Under the pieces are notes generated by a model. It had not been told where the DNA came from. It saw only the letters and a program-made list of their open reading frames with translations, and ran no database searches. 64,000 nucleotides of DNA from Neofusicoccum parvum (Eukaryota > Ascomycota > Dothideomycetes > Botryosphaeriales > Botryosphaeriaceae). The translations under genes and the position numbers were made by a program. Location of the stretch: positions 4,216,001 through 4,280,000 of the forward strand of contig CP087206.1 in the NCBI GenBank assembly GCA_020912385.1. The letters are read 5' to 3'. Positions 10,573 through 22,800 of the stretch are shown here, piece after piece (the first letter of the stretch is position 1; every line of letters starts with the position of its first letter).

Positions 10573-11420
10573 ATGGCGAAGAAACGCAGGAGAATGCACC
10601 TTCGAGTGGAAGGTATTCGCACGAAATCTAAACCGATGTCTTTTCCTCTAGACGTAGTAGTAGACGACGGCCCCTCAGTACATATCCACGGAGAGAGGAG
10701 GAAAAAGAAGAAAAAGAAGGAGAAACGGACGGAATCTTTGGATGGGCACGAATATGACACAAAAAAACAGTCATGTGCGCTCAATCTCTTTTGCCGACGA
10801 CCACGGAGCTCCGGCTACGTTTTCGAGCAGATCACTGCCCTGGCACCTAGGGTAGTTAAACGACTGACAAAAGACGAATTGTCCCGCTGGAGCTCGAAAA
10901 ACAGAAAAATAGTTGTATACAACGATCGTATGTTCTTTGCAACATTGCGCTGGGTGTATAGATATCGGCTGTGCGGCTTCTGGCGGCGGTGGTTCTCTCT
11001 AAAGACTCTTCGTTCATTTAAGCTGGTCAAGGTATGCTTTGTATTACGTTCATCTGTGGGCTTGCCCTACTATCAGCGGAAATTGTTAATGAGTCTTAGT
11101 ACGCCCACGATCCTCGCATCTATCATGAAATTGTAGATGTAGATCCAGGAGTCATGGAAGACGCGCTGTACTACTACCGCAATCAGTCAGAGATCAATAC
11201 AAAATACGACTGGATTGACTATATATTCAAGCTCCGCCAACCACAGCACCGACACGCTCTTCAACTCGTGGAGGGATGGTCGAGCTGGCGGGTTGCAGTT
11301 GCCGGATCAATACCTGGGATCGTTTCTACCGTTGTCGCCATTGTCTGGGCATCCAAAGGAGGAGAGCTTTCGATGGTATTTACTGTGTCCGGATTCATTC
11401 TTGCGGCTTTTGCACGTTAG
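10573..11420 (+). pseudogene. C-terminal part of a fungal membrane protein family (probable remnant)
   Basis: The recognisable part is the C-terminus. After an intron at 11032-11099 (donor GTATGC, branch GTTAATGA, acceptor CTTAG) the frame reads YAHDPRIYHEIVDVDPGV, then a Trp-rich helix ending HALQLVEGWSSWRVAVAG, then two hydrophobic segments. This layout is known from a large family of uncharacterised fungal proteins with two or three C-terminal TM helices. The upstream exon contributes LKTLRSFKLVK just before the donor, and about 60 preceding residues look genuine. Farther upstream the frame is Lys/Arg-rich and doubtful, with no convincing start; the ATG at 10573 is a placeholder. The stop after FILAAFAR comes earlier than usual for the family. 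A decayed or truncated gene is most likely. Confidence 0.45.
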
Positions 11421-11804
11421 TCCCCAGGTGCCCTACAAATATAGGTGAGAGCGAAACGCTGATTCTAGATAGTTTTATCCGCCGTTCTTGGCCTGGTAAG
11501 CGAGGCTGAAGATTGATAACCGCGCCCGAGAATTGCTAGGTGGTCCCGAGCGCTCTGTATACTAAAACGGCTGGTCTCTACCTCTAAGGAGCCAAAGAGT
11601 AAAGAGAGTAGTAAGATATTACTAAAATATACGATCTCATTTAAGCGTTAACTTTTTACCTTCTTAAGCCTCTGCTCCTTTATCTTCTTAGCTACTAATT
11701 ACTACGACCCATTATTTAATACTAGTAGTATATCGCTTTATAGTTTGAGAGCCATTTTTATATTATTGATTTCCAGTTTAGTAGCTCCAAGTATCCGCAA
11801 TACA
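11421..11804. other. AT-rich spacer
   Basis: Runs of CTAATTACTA, AAATATA and TTAATACTAGTAGTATA with frequent TA dinucleotides mark a mutated, noncoding stretch between the membrane-protein remnant and the 3' end of the GST gene. No gene is seen. Confidence 0.4.
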
Positions 11805-12552
11805 TCATGCTGTCGTTCCGGCCTCTGCCGCAGCCTTGACCCAAGTATCCCTCTCCTGCAATCCCTTGAACCACTTGTCAACCATCGGGTATTTTTCAAA
11901 CGCCTGTTTCCATTTACCTGCCTTCAATGCTGCCCCATTGGGCAAGTGAAACAGGTCAGCCAAAGTCAACTCATCTCCAGCCAGATATCTCTGTTCAGCC
12001 AAAATTTTGTCATAAACCGCAAGAACTGCATCAAGGTCCTTTTCAGCTTGTGCAACCCTTGCTTCGTCAGGAACACCCAGTCCTTTCATTCTGCACAGCG
12101 TTTCATCAGCTCACGTATCAAAGAACAGCGGTAAAAGTACGTACGGTCGAATGAAAAGCTCAGTTCCTATGGTCTCGGCGGCAGCGGCAAAATAGCTTTG
12201 CTCGACAGAACAAGCTTGCTCAAAGCGGCCATAGGCGGCATGGCCCTCTGGGATCAGCTTTTTCCCGGACGGGTACTTGCTAGCGGAAGGCATTGGCAAA
12301 GCTTCGAAAAACGAGGTGCGAAAGACTTTACCGGTCGAGATACTTGCAGATGGCTCTGCTTTCAAACATCAGAAACCCACCATCGTCCAATACAGGCACC
12401 TTGCCAAAAGGCTGCAGCTTCCTGTATTCTTCACTCTTCTGGTCGCCCTTCGCAATGTCAATGGGAATGGATTCGTATGGCAACCCTTTCTCGAAGATCG
12501 TGACCAAGACACGAGAAGTAGACATAGCGGAACCATAGAGTTTGAGAACCAT
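11805..12552 (-). CDS. Glutathione S-transferase, phi-like fungal type
   Basis: Cytosolic enzyme conjugating glutathione to electrophiles. Exons 12552-12332, 12279-12145 and 12090-11805 give 213 aa. Introns are 52 and 54 nt, with donors GTAAAG and GTACGT and acceptors CGCTAG and GTGCAG. The N-terminal thioredoxin fold has the candidate catalytic Ser in LYGSAMSTSRVL, the cis-Pro segment GKVPVLDDGG and the glutathione-binding ESRAICKYL. The C-terminal helical domain has the capping motif LTLADLFHLPNG. The length fits the family. It lies inside the metabolite region, 4.3 kb from the PKS, so a role in conjugating a reactive intermediate or in detoxification is possible but unproven. Confidence 0.9.
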
Positions 12553-14196
12553 TTTCGCTGTCGCAATCGCGGACAGACTGGTAGCTGGTGGAAGTTGCGC
12601 GTGGTAAAATGTTCCTGTGGTAGATTAAGGTGTAAAGTCATCGGTTCCATCACTGGTTCTTTATCTTACCATCCGCTCAGAGGATCCCGGGGACTGGAAA
12701 ACGGCCGTAAGCACTAGACAGGGGCTAAGGTGTAACCCTTGCGATTGACGTCCCCGCATACCAACCTGTTTCTTCTCTGCCTCCAGGATAGAGGCGCCTT
12801 ATAAACACATTATTGCGCAACATCTGGATATAGTCTATTGCACAATCGAATTCCGCCCATGGCTCTCATCATTCTCATGCTCGATTTCTCGAACAACTTG
12901 TTTCTCCTGCTTGCAGGGTTATTATCAGCCGTGATGTGGCACATGCTGAGCAGATATACTTATCGCGTAGGATTCGGCGTGCAGACGGCCGTGCCGCTTT
13001 GGGAGAACCCCGCATCCTGTAGTCTCGTGACACGTACGATTTCCACGCTTTCACTCTCCTTTACAGCGTGCTGTGCTGTGCCTCTTCCCAAGCTCGGATG
13101 CCTTGCAATACATGTTCATGCAGCTACTGTGGGTCCCATCGATGAATACATACCAATCGCTAGTAACAGGAGATTGAAAAGTTATGTTTTGCCTTATTTA
13201 TCTTGTGGCGATCGTCCGATCTTCGGTACAGAATTCGAGCATCTAACGCCTTAGCCTCGTCTGCTTTCTTGACCACGAAAGAAAGCAAGTACCACGGAAG
13301 TCTGAAAAGTTGTAGTAATAATTAGTAGAACTAAGTACCGAAAGGAAGAATCTGCAATGATCTACCGCTGCCACTCAGGTTCCCGAAGTCTATTTGATTC
13401 CTTGACAACCTCTTCCGCATTAAAATGAAGGAAGAGGATTCTTTTAAAGTAATCCAGAGCTCAAAGAAAGACTTTTAGGTTAATATTTCATTGCATGTTG
13501 CGTATCTCTAGTCAAATTGCTCGATGCGATGCTATTACTGATCAAACCATTGGTCAAACGGCGCTCTAGAAAGACGTAAGCCTCATGGAAGAGGACAATT
13601 ACATCCAATTTATTTGCATATCAAAAAATCTACAGTATGTTATACTCCAGAGCTGCCGGGCTGTGCCTAAGATTAGCGACGGTGATGCCGAGCGGGGGTC
13701 TGATCTCTGCTCAGGAAAGATTATATCAGCGGCTCGATGTGGAGCCTCAACATCAATTTATGACTTCATACGATATCGCACCGCTGCAAGTCGTCCGTTT
13801 GGCAGATCCCACCTTCCTTCTCGGGGTCTAAAGACCTGATAAGACTTTATTGGGGAAGCACACCGCAGCCCAGCCCATGCACCCACTCTTGCGCCCTCGC
13901 CTCAACTAACCAATTTTTTTCGAGACACTTGTCGCTGTGAGCTGGAGCTTTTTGTAAACCATCAGCGGTGCTCCACTAGATATCCTTTGCAGCGTCCCCC
14001 CCCCTTATCTTGTGCCCCCACCGCAGTGTTATGTAGGCATGCATGAAGCCCCGGCTCTAAGATGATTCCATATGGCCGTTACCTGCTCGGCAAATATATT
14101 CTAGCATCGAGGGTCTGAATTTGAACGTGGGCTAAACATATGTTTTCCTAAAGCCGTTAAGCAACGCATTTCATCACCCTGATATCCTCTGTAATC
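12553..14196. other. 1.6-kb stretch without a supported gene
   Basis: An open frame from an ATG at 12859 to 13254 codes for ~131 residues with one hydrophobic segment, but it has no recognisable domain and poor coding character. A short hairpin, TGCTTTCTT / AAGAAAGCA (13262-13287), lies just after it. The rest is mixed-composition intergenic DNA. The last 200 bases hold the promoter of the PigL_N-type gene. Confidence 0.35.
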
Positions 14197-16419
14197 ATGG
14201 CTTCCACTGCCATGTCCGCGGCTGCAAATTCCTTCTCCGTTGTAGGACTCGCTGACGCCGTCTTTCGTCTCGGGTTAGGTATTTTCGACACATTGTCCAA
14301 AATGAAACGCGCACCACAAGAAGTCACGGAACTTCTTGACTCCGTCAAGGACTTCCAAGCGATCATCGCCCGGACAAGGATATTTCTCAGCGAGCTTGAA
14401 TCTTCCGATCACCCGAAGAAGAACGCCATCATTCCACCGATCAAGGTAGTTCTAAGCCAGGGTCAAAACGAGCTTTTCACGTTGAAGATAAAGACGGACA
14501 ATATGACGCAGACCACGCCCAGTGGAGTTTTGACGTCCTTCATGGCAAGAACCGCATGGGTACTAGGACAAAGGGAGATTTCCAAGTCATCTCTTCGGAT
14601 CCAAAATCTCAGGAGAGATCTTGATACGGAGCTGACATTAGCGGGGAGGTAAGCAGTTATTCACTAAGAGTTCGGTTCAAGAGTCTTACCCGTTTAAAGG
14701 TACAGCGACGTTGCTGTATGCACAGAGATGCAGATTCTCCGCAACAACCTTACTGAGATGCGCTCCACCCTTGAGGTTGAATTCTCCACCATCCAGAACG
14801 ATTCGCGATGCCTTGTCGACACTGTCAGAGTCCACCAGGATGCAATCTTCGCAAAGTTTTTGCGTACACTGGATGACCGCGATGCGAAGTTGGAGCAGAA
14901 GCAGATTGCAGATCCCTCCTTCGTGTACTTCGGAACAAATCCAGAATCGATCCCCCTCCCCCTCCAGATACTACGTATGCATACAGTAGGGCTATTGCTT
15001 CCGATAGGAATCAGTCTCACGGTCACCAAACAGATTCAAGATCGGCTGGAACTGCTACTTGCTGAGAGCTATGACGTATCTGCCAAGCTCATACGGAGTA
15101 GCCAGGCAGAAGATTCTGCTCGTATTCATGGGCTTCCTAATGATACGTCAGCTTGGCCTTCACACGAGCATTTCAATGGCTACCCACATCATATCTGCGA
15201 GGTTTGCGGGTTCAATAGCCACGAGACCGACATGGGCACTATAACGGTGCGCATTCTCCGGCAAAAACCGGCACACGCGTCAGCAAATGGCTTCTCCACG
15301 CTCCAACTTCTTTTTCTACCCAGGCCGGCATTTTCCAGCATCGGAATCGCGGGATTGTCGGTCAAGATGTGGCCCTTTTCTAATTGCGACATTGCTCCTC
15401 ACGTTTTCACCTGGAACGTTATGCCGTGGGACTCGGAGGCTTTTTTCAAAGTAAAAGAAAATGACGTCTATGGCCTCAGAGAACTGTTCGGCAGAAAGCA
15501 GTCCTGCCCGTTCGACACGGATTCATTCGGGAATTCATTGCTCTTTTTGGCTATTCTTTTCGAAAGCATTGACGTGTTCGACTTTCTTGTCGGCCAGGGA
15601 GCCGCCAAGCACGAAAGTGGCAGGATACCTTTGAGCTCATTTCTGCTCGTGGGCATGTCCTACGCAAGCTCCCCAACGAAATTCCCCGTTGTCCAGCGAA
15701 TGGTCGCCTCCGCTTTAGCACACGGTGCTGATTTTGACGAGGCTCACGGCTTCCTTGCGCTTCTTGGCAAGCTCTATGGAAACAGCACGACTCCAGTTGA
15801 ACCGACGCCCCTCCTGAGTAAGTTTTGCGAATTCCTCATACATCTTGAAACCGCAACCACGTCCTTTTTGGACGAGGGGTGTCTGGTTTTGGACAAATCA
15901 AGTCCAGCGTCGAACTACTTCCATGAACATCCTGAGCTCTCCAGTTTATTGGACAAACTTGGAATTCGCCTGCGCTTCCAACATCAGCGACGTGGTCCAC
16001 TTGATTCTCGACCAGAAGAAACTGCAAAAAACCAGTTTGGTTTACTGTATCTGGCAGCAACCCCCGCATGGAAGCACACGATGGGTCTTCCAGAGCTTCT
16101 GAATCTTGGATTGCATACGGAACGCGCAATCGACGGGGAGACGGGACAGCTCAGACGCTACGCGAAACGAAGCCTTGCGTGCCAGTTCATATGGAGAGAG
16201 TTCCGTCAAGCACATGGAGTTCAAAACAATGAGCTCGTCTTTACAGGAGAAAAGTCAGCGCACATGCTTTGGAAAGACATCGATGCAAGGTGTCAAGAAC
16301 GTCCTTTCCGTCGGTTTATTAAAACCAGTCCCATGTGGAGCCCTGAATCAGTTCTTTCGAGGACACAAGATTTAAGACGTGTTTGGCATTACGGTGAAGA
16401 CGCTCTAGGATCTTTGTGA
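14197..16419 (+). CDS. PigL_N / STAND-type N-terminal domain protein with ankyrin-like middle
   Basis: Exons 14197-14648 and 14700-16419 (intron donor GTAAGC, acceptor TTTAAAG) give about 723 aa. The first ~150 residues (SFSVVGLADAVFRLGLGIFD, then LLDSVKDFQAIIARTRIFL) match the fungal N-terminal helical domain found at the head of NACHT/STAND proteins and in azaphilone-cluster PigL. A predicted coiled part follows (residues ~170-290). Residues ~410-480 contain ankyrin-like phrases such as DSFGNSLLFLAILFESIDV and VGQGAAKHESG. No P-loop NTPase is present, so this is not a complete STAND receptor. It lies convergent to the PKS end. Proteins of this kind are linked to fungal self/non-self signalling or sit in clusters without a defined enzymatic role. 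Confidence 0.7.
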
Positions 16420-16822
16420 GACATGGGATCATATTGGGTTGAGTTGACGATTCCTTTATTTATTTCAAATCATTTATTAGTAAAGCTACGTTTGGAAATC
16501 ATACTATAGGTGCTGAAGTGTCCATTTCCATAAAGGTTCAATTGCCGAAGTCTGAGATATGCGGGGGCACAGGAGCCCGAACAACCCACAATTATTCGGA
16601 CCCTGACTCTTTACGTGCTTGAAGAGCACCTTCAACTGTCCGTGGTGGGACGAATGCTAGAAGGCTCATTCTCTGCTGAAGAGGGACCAAGGTATCTCTC
16701 GTAAGGGACCCTTCTGTCTTTCTTAGGTTTGTAGCATCTACTATCGATTGATAGAGGATTGGTCGGCCAGTCGTACGGACTATCACACCTGAATATATAT
16801 GTAGTACACGAAAAGAACATTC
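16420..16822. other. Convergent 3' intergenic region
   Basis: About 400 bases between the 3' ends of the PigL_N-type gene and the PKS. It must hold both 3' UTRs. No other feature is recognised. Confidence 0.5.
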
Positions 16823-19800
16823 TCACTCCCTCGCAGCCGCCTGCACCTTCGCCACAACCTTCTCGCACAGCGTGAGCAGCGACTTCGCGTTAGTGATGTC
16901 CAGCGTGGTCAAATCGGCCCCCAGCTCCTTGCGCAGCCAGTTGCGCAGCTCGACTGCGGCGAGCGAGTCGAGGCCATAGCTGCTGAGTGCCTTGGCGGGC
17001 TCCGCCGGCTCGGGTAGACGCAGCACTTTCTGGAACTGGCGGTTGACGACGGCGACGGCGGCGTCGCGCGCGGCGTCCGCATCGTCGCCGCTGCGTGCAA
17101 GGAGCCGGAAGGCCGCGATCTCCTTGTCTTTGCCGCCGCCGGCACCGGCCGAGTCGTCGATGGTGTCGTCGCCGAAGTGCAGGCCCGTGAACCGGGCGTC
17201 CGATAGGAGGGCGGAGTCGGCGCCGAGCGGGACGGCGAGGCCGGTGATGAGCTGCGGGTTCTCGGTAGCGGTGGTGGCGGGGTGCTGTGGGTCGAGTTGT
17301 ACCAGGATAGACTGTTCAACGATGTGTAGGAAAAGAGCCTCGTTAATAGGGGCCCAAGTGTTAGGGTCAAATATCTGGAGTAGGTCGGTGTTGCGGCTGA
17401 TATAGCCAACCTCCTCGACGGCGCCGAGGTCGATGGCAGCAGCATGTAGACCCCGGACGTGACGGTATGCGGCGAAAGCGTCGAGGAATGCATTTGCCGC
17501 GGCGTAGTTGGCCTGGCCACGCTGCCCAACCACACCCGAAATGCTGGACAGGAGGGAGAAGAAGTCGAGGTCTTGGCCCGCTTCCTGCGCCGCCTGGTGC
17601 AGGTTCCACGTACCCGCCAGCTTGCAGCCGACAGCTTGGTGGTACTCGTCGATAGTCATGGATGTGAAGATTTTGTCCTTGAAGCTGCATTAGAACAGCC
17701 CCGAGAGTGAACGGACTGAGGCTTACCCGCAGAACCATAGCTCCCTGGATCACGCCCGCGATGCCTGGCGTTGCCTCCTTGAACACGCGACGCACGTCGG
17801 CCATGTTGGACACGTCGCCAACCATCAGCTGCACCTTGCAACCCTCGGACTCGATGTTCGCGATTGCTGCCTGGGACATGGGGTCCTGGCATCCGCTCCG
17901 TGCCAGAATGACCAGGTGTCGGGCGCCACGGCGGGCGAGCTGCACGGCGAGGCTGCCACATAGGCCCTTCAGGCCACCGACCAGAAGGTAGGACGCATCC
18001 TCGCGGAGCTTGAGCACGCGGGGAGCGGGCCGCATCTGCATGTCCCGGATCAGCATATTCTGAACGGCCTTTTTCCAACAAGTTCACGTACCTTGACCTG
18101 GACGTCGGAGGCCGAACCACTCGAGATGACAATCTTGCCCAGGTGCTTGGCGCGTCTCATATAGTGAAACGCAGCCGAGATGTCGTCCCACGGGAAGACC
18201 TTCACCGGCGCGATGGGCTTGACGATGCGCTGCTCCACCAGCGGCATCAGCATCCGGAAGAGACTGTACTGTTGTCAGCGCGCGTGCACCCCAAAGCCCT
18301 CAACCAGCTTACCGGGCTACAAAACCGGCGTCGACGCGGGCGTGCCCCATGTCGAAGGCGTGATATGAGACGTTCCGAGCGAAGGGCTGCATGGCGAGGT
18401 AGTTGCGGTCAACGATGTCCTTCTTGCCGAGCTCGACGAAGGTGCCGCCCTCGCGGATGCAGCGCCAGGACTCTTCGAGCAGGTCGCCGGTGAGCGTGTT
18501 GATGACCACGTCGACGCCCTCATCGTTGGTCGCCGCCATCAGGTCCTCGGCGAAGCCGGTGTGGCGCGAGTGGAAGATGCGGTCCTCGGGGATGCCGAGC
18601 TCGTCGCGCAAGAAGCAGCGCTTCTCGTCGTTGCCGACGGTCGCGAAGACCTCGACGCCCAGATACTGGCAGAGCTGGATGCAGGCGATGCCGACGCCGC
18701 CGGTGGCCGAGTGGATGAGGGCGCGCTGGCCGCGCTGGGCGTGGGCGAGGTCCCACAGCGCGTACACGGAGACGAGGTACACGCAGGGCAGCGTCGACGC
18801 CTCCTCGAAGCTCATCCAGCCGGGCATCGGGTACAGGCGGCCGGCCTCGCAGATGACGCGGTTGGCGAAGGAGCGCTTGCTGAAGACGATGACACGGTCC
18901 CCAGGCACGTATTCGGGCGACGCTGACCGCCGCACCACGCCCGCGCCCTCGAGACCCAGAACCCACTCGTTCTCCGGCACGATGCCCATCGTGATGGCCA
19001 GATCCTTGAAGTTGAGCCCCGCCGCCGCGAGCTCCACCTCCACGAACCCATCCGGCACCGCCTCCTCGCCCTCCGCCGCCTCGAAGTACGTGAGTGCGTC
19101 GAGGGCGCCTATGCGCTCTGCCCGCAGCCGGATGGTGCTTGGGTGTGCGTGCAGCTTGACGTCCTGCAGCTCGCGGCCGTGCTTCTCCTCGCCGACAGCC
19201 TTGTTGACCGCGTCGTGGGGCAGCACCCTGCTGACGTGGATGACGCCGCCGCGCTCCGCGTACTCGGAGTCGCGTGCCATCTCGGGGGCGCTGTCTTCCA
19301 GCAGCCTGGCCAGCACGGCTTGGATGGCAGGGAAGGTGGCCGCGCCCGCCCCGTCCTCGACGTCCAGCGTCGTGAAGTTGACGCTGGGGTCCTCAGCCCG
19401 CACCGAGCGCGCCAGGCCGTGGATCAGGGCGTTGGTGGGCTTGGCCGCGTCCATCTGCGAGCCGTCGGTGACCCAGAGCACCGTCGCGCCCGATGCCAGC
19501 AGTGCCTTCAGCGCGTCCCACTGCGCGCCGTCAATGCTCGCCAGCAGCGGTGACGCGAGGTCGTCGACAACGAGGACCAGCCCGCACAGCTTCGAGGCGG
19601 GGGACATCTGGTGGTCGGTGACGGACCAGCCCGCGGCTTCGAGGTCCCTTGTGACCTGCAGGTGCACGTCTTGTCTCCCGCCAAAGCGCGCCACGGTGAT
19701 CTCTTGGGCGGCTGGCTGCCGGGCAGGCCGACGCGTGAAGAGGACGGCACGGTCCTTGGGCAGCTGGCAGACTGTCCAGAGATCGCCCGCTCCAGCCAGA

Positions 19801-22800
19801 GATTCGGGGCGGCGGTCGTTGTCATGCTCCGTGAGGAGCAAGTGTCCGGTCTTACCGAGCAGCGACCTTGAGTAAATGATGGCCTCGCTGGAAGCAGTGG
19901 CCTGGCGGAATCCATTAGCAATCGAGACACTGAATTTTGCACGCAGTGACTTACCGCTCGCACAATGACAAGGTCAGCTCCGGGCTGCGTGACGGGCGCT
20001 GCCGCGTCGAACAGCCGGAAGTCCACGGACGTGCCCTCCGCATACTTCGTCTGGGCCGCAATGAGGGCGTTCGCATCGCTGGAAAGGTAGGTGAAATTGC
20101 CATGTCTCGCGCGGAGAGAGGCGCTCGTGCCCAACCAAAGGCTCACGTCGTCACCGGGTAACAGGTTGATCTCCGAGACGCGCAGCGCGGGGTTCTTGTG
20201 AGCCAGCAGGCCCAGGACGTCCTGCACGCCGAGTCCTTCGAGCGGCTGCCGGCCATGGGCGGCGAACGAGACGTCGAGCCGCCACTGCAGCTTGGTGAAC
20301 TGGTGGCGCTCGTCGGACCGCTCGGTGTTGTCGAGCTTGTGGAAGCGGAGGCCGCGCAGCCGGAACAGCGTGGCCCCGGACGCGGCATCGTAGACGGCGG
20401 CGTCGGCCATGTAGTTCTTGGTCTCCTCGGGCCGGCCCAGTCCCACGTACTTCGCTGACGCGAGCGAGACCCCGGTCGTGCGCTCTGTGTCGGCCGAGGG
20501 GCAGACCAGCACCTCGTCGATGATGGCGGGGATCAGCGCGCAGTCTACCGCGCTCCGGTTGCCCTTCCAGAGCGCTGGCACGACCGTTTGCAGGCATCCG
20601 TCGATGGAGGCGGGGTGCATCGGGTAGCTCGACTGGCCCCACGCGCTGGGCGGCGCGGTGAGGTCGACGATGGAGCGGTTGCTGCGCTGCCCGGACACCG
20701 ATTCGGTCTCGACATGTTTCTGGAAGCACGGTCCGAACTGGAATCCCGCGGCCTCCAGGGCCCGGTACCACAGCTGGCCAGAAGTGACGTGCTTCAGCGG
20801 CCGGAGGGCGTTTTGAGATGCTTCTGGAACCCCGGTGTTCAGTACCTGTGCAGCAAGTGAAAGAAGGGCTGCTTACTCTTGGTCCTGTTCTCCTCCACGC
20901 GCACCAGCCCCCGGCAGTGTTCAACCCAGGAATCGCTGGCGAAGGAGAACACCTTGTACTGGAACCAAGGGTCGTCCTTGGCCGGGCGCTTGGCCAGGCT
21001 GAGCATCAGCTTCGACGGTCTGCTCTCGTCAAGAACGAGGGCTTTGGGGAACGTGCTGTCCCGCACCCTGTAGCACGGGGCTGCCGGCGCGGGAATGCCG
21101 TCGAGGACGGCGAGCGCGTGCGTAGCTTGCGCGACGCCCTCAATGGCCATCGCCATGAAGCCTGCTGCGGGAAAAAGGATCTCACTGCCAACCTGCGACT
21201 AATTATCAGCGAAGCGCGGATCTATGCCCGGCGCACGTACCTTGTGGTCCTTCAGCCACGGCAGGTCGGCCAGGGACAGCGTCTTCCTCCAGGACGGAGC
21301 GTGCCACGTTGTCCCCAGGACCTTCGTCCCGATGAGGTCATGGTGCGGGAACATGCGGTAGCGCCAATCCTTGCTCGCCTCGCTCTCGTGCCAGTGCTTC
21401 GTCGAGTGGTTCCACGAGTAGTTGGGCAAGTCCACGATGACCGAGGGGGTGACGGACGAGCGGCCGTTTACCTCCCGGAGATTCACGTCGGCACCGGCGA
21501 CAAAGAGGCGGCCGGCAACATCGAAGACGGCACGGACGGCCTCCTGCCCGCGGGAGAGGGCGGTGCAGTACTCGATGCTCGCGCTGCCAGCCGTAGCGCT
21601 CTTGACCTGCGCAACCGGGCCGGCCAGCGCGCCGCTTGGGCCGATCTCAATCAGGAAGTTGGCCGCGCCCTTGCCGGAGATCATCTGCCGCAGCGCGCCG
21701 TCGAAGAGAACGGGCGAGACCATGTTGGTCTTCCAGTACTGGACGTCCGCCGCCTGGTCCATCTCGCGACCGAAGACCGAGGAGAACATCTTCGGCTGGC
21801 CCGTGGGAATGATGTTGGAGGCGAAGTCACGCTCCAGCATGCCCTCGTACACTTGGCCGATGTCGGCCACGTATCGCGAGTGGTACGCCAGGTTCACCTG
21901 CAGCATGCGCGCGAAGTGGCCGTCGTTCTGCAGCCTGTCCTTTGTTTCGTTGAGCGCGGCAGCGTTACCTGACAGCGTGACGCTGTTGGGACTGTTGAAG
22001 CAGGCAATCTGCACCCGGTCGTCCACGCCCACGAGGTACTCGGCCACCGCGTCCGCACCCAACCCGACGGCGAGCATGCCGACCTCGGGCTGGCTGCCGA
22101 AGCTCGCGCCAGCGAGGGAAGCCTGGCCCCGGTAGAAGGCCGCCTTGATGGCACTCTCCTCGGATAGGTAGCCAGCGGCGCAGGCGGCAGCAATCTCGCC
22201 GGAGGAGTGCCCGACCACCGACTGCGGCTCCACCCCCCAGCTACGCAGCACGTCGACGAGAGCCAGCTGCAGCGCGGTGACGAGCGGCTGCGAGAATTCG
22301 GGCTGCCTCAGGACTTGAGGACTCCGGGCCTCCGTGAGTTCACCTGACGCAGTGAGTACATACAACACGCTGCTTCACAGATCGCCACCGGACTTACTCA
22401 ACAGAGACCATTTTGGGGGATTCGGCACCGTTTGGAGCGCTTTGTCGAGGCGCTGGATCAGTAGTTTGGCTTGCGGGAACGTCTCGACGAGCTGCTTGCC
22501 CATCTGTGACCACTGCGCGCCCTGGCCGGTGAAGACGAAGCCGATGCGGGGCGCTTCGTTCCATCGCTTCCCCATCACCAAGGCACCGTCGTCCAGGCTT
22601 GTTGCAGAAGTGGCAACGAGGAATCCCCTGTGAAAATGCCGGGTCCTCCGCTCAGAGAGCGTATAGGCGAGGTCATCGAGCTTCACGCTGACTCTCGGGT
22701 CCATCAGGTGCCGCGCCAGGGCGGACGCGTTGCCCCGGAGCGACGTCTCGTCGTTAGCGGAAAGGACCAGCAGGTGCGGCTGGCTCGGCGTCTGGGCCTC

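Noticed and set aside
12838..13254. 138-codon open frame after the GST gene
   Set aside because: It begins at TTG. From the first ATG (12859) it has one hydrophobic stretch but no domain, no partner exon and weak coding character.
18061..18091. 32-nt intron option before the PKS KR domain (acceptor GTTCAG)
   Set aside because: It keeps frame but is unusually short and leaves an odd insertion. The acceptor ACATGCAG, 24 bases later, gives a 56-nt intron and the family-like [13 protein letters not shown] junction.
20846..20876. 31-nt intron option in the PKS DH domain (acceptor CACAG)
   Set aside because: It gives the wrong frame. The downstream acceptor TTCCAG, with branch site TACTGAAC, gives a 53-nt intron and restores the DH sequence.
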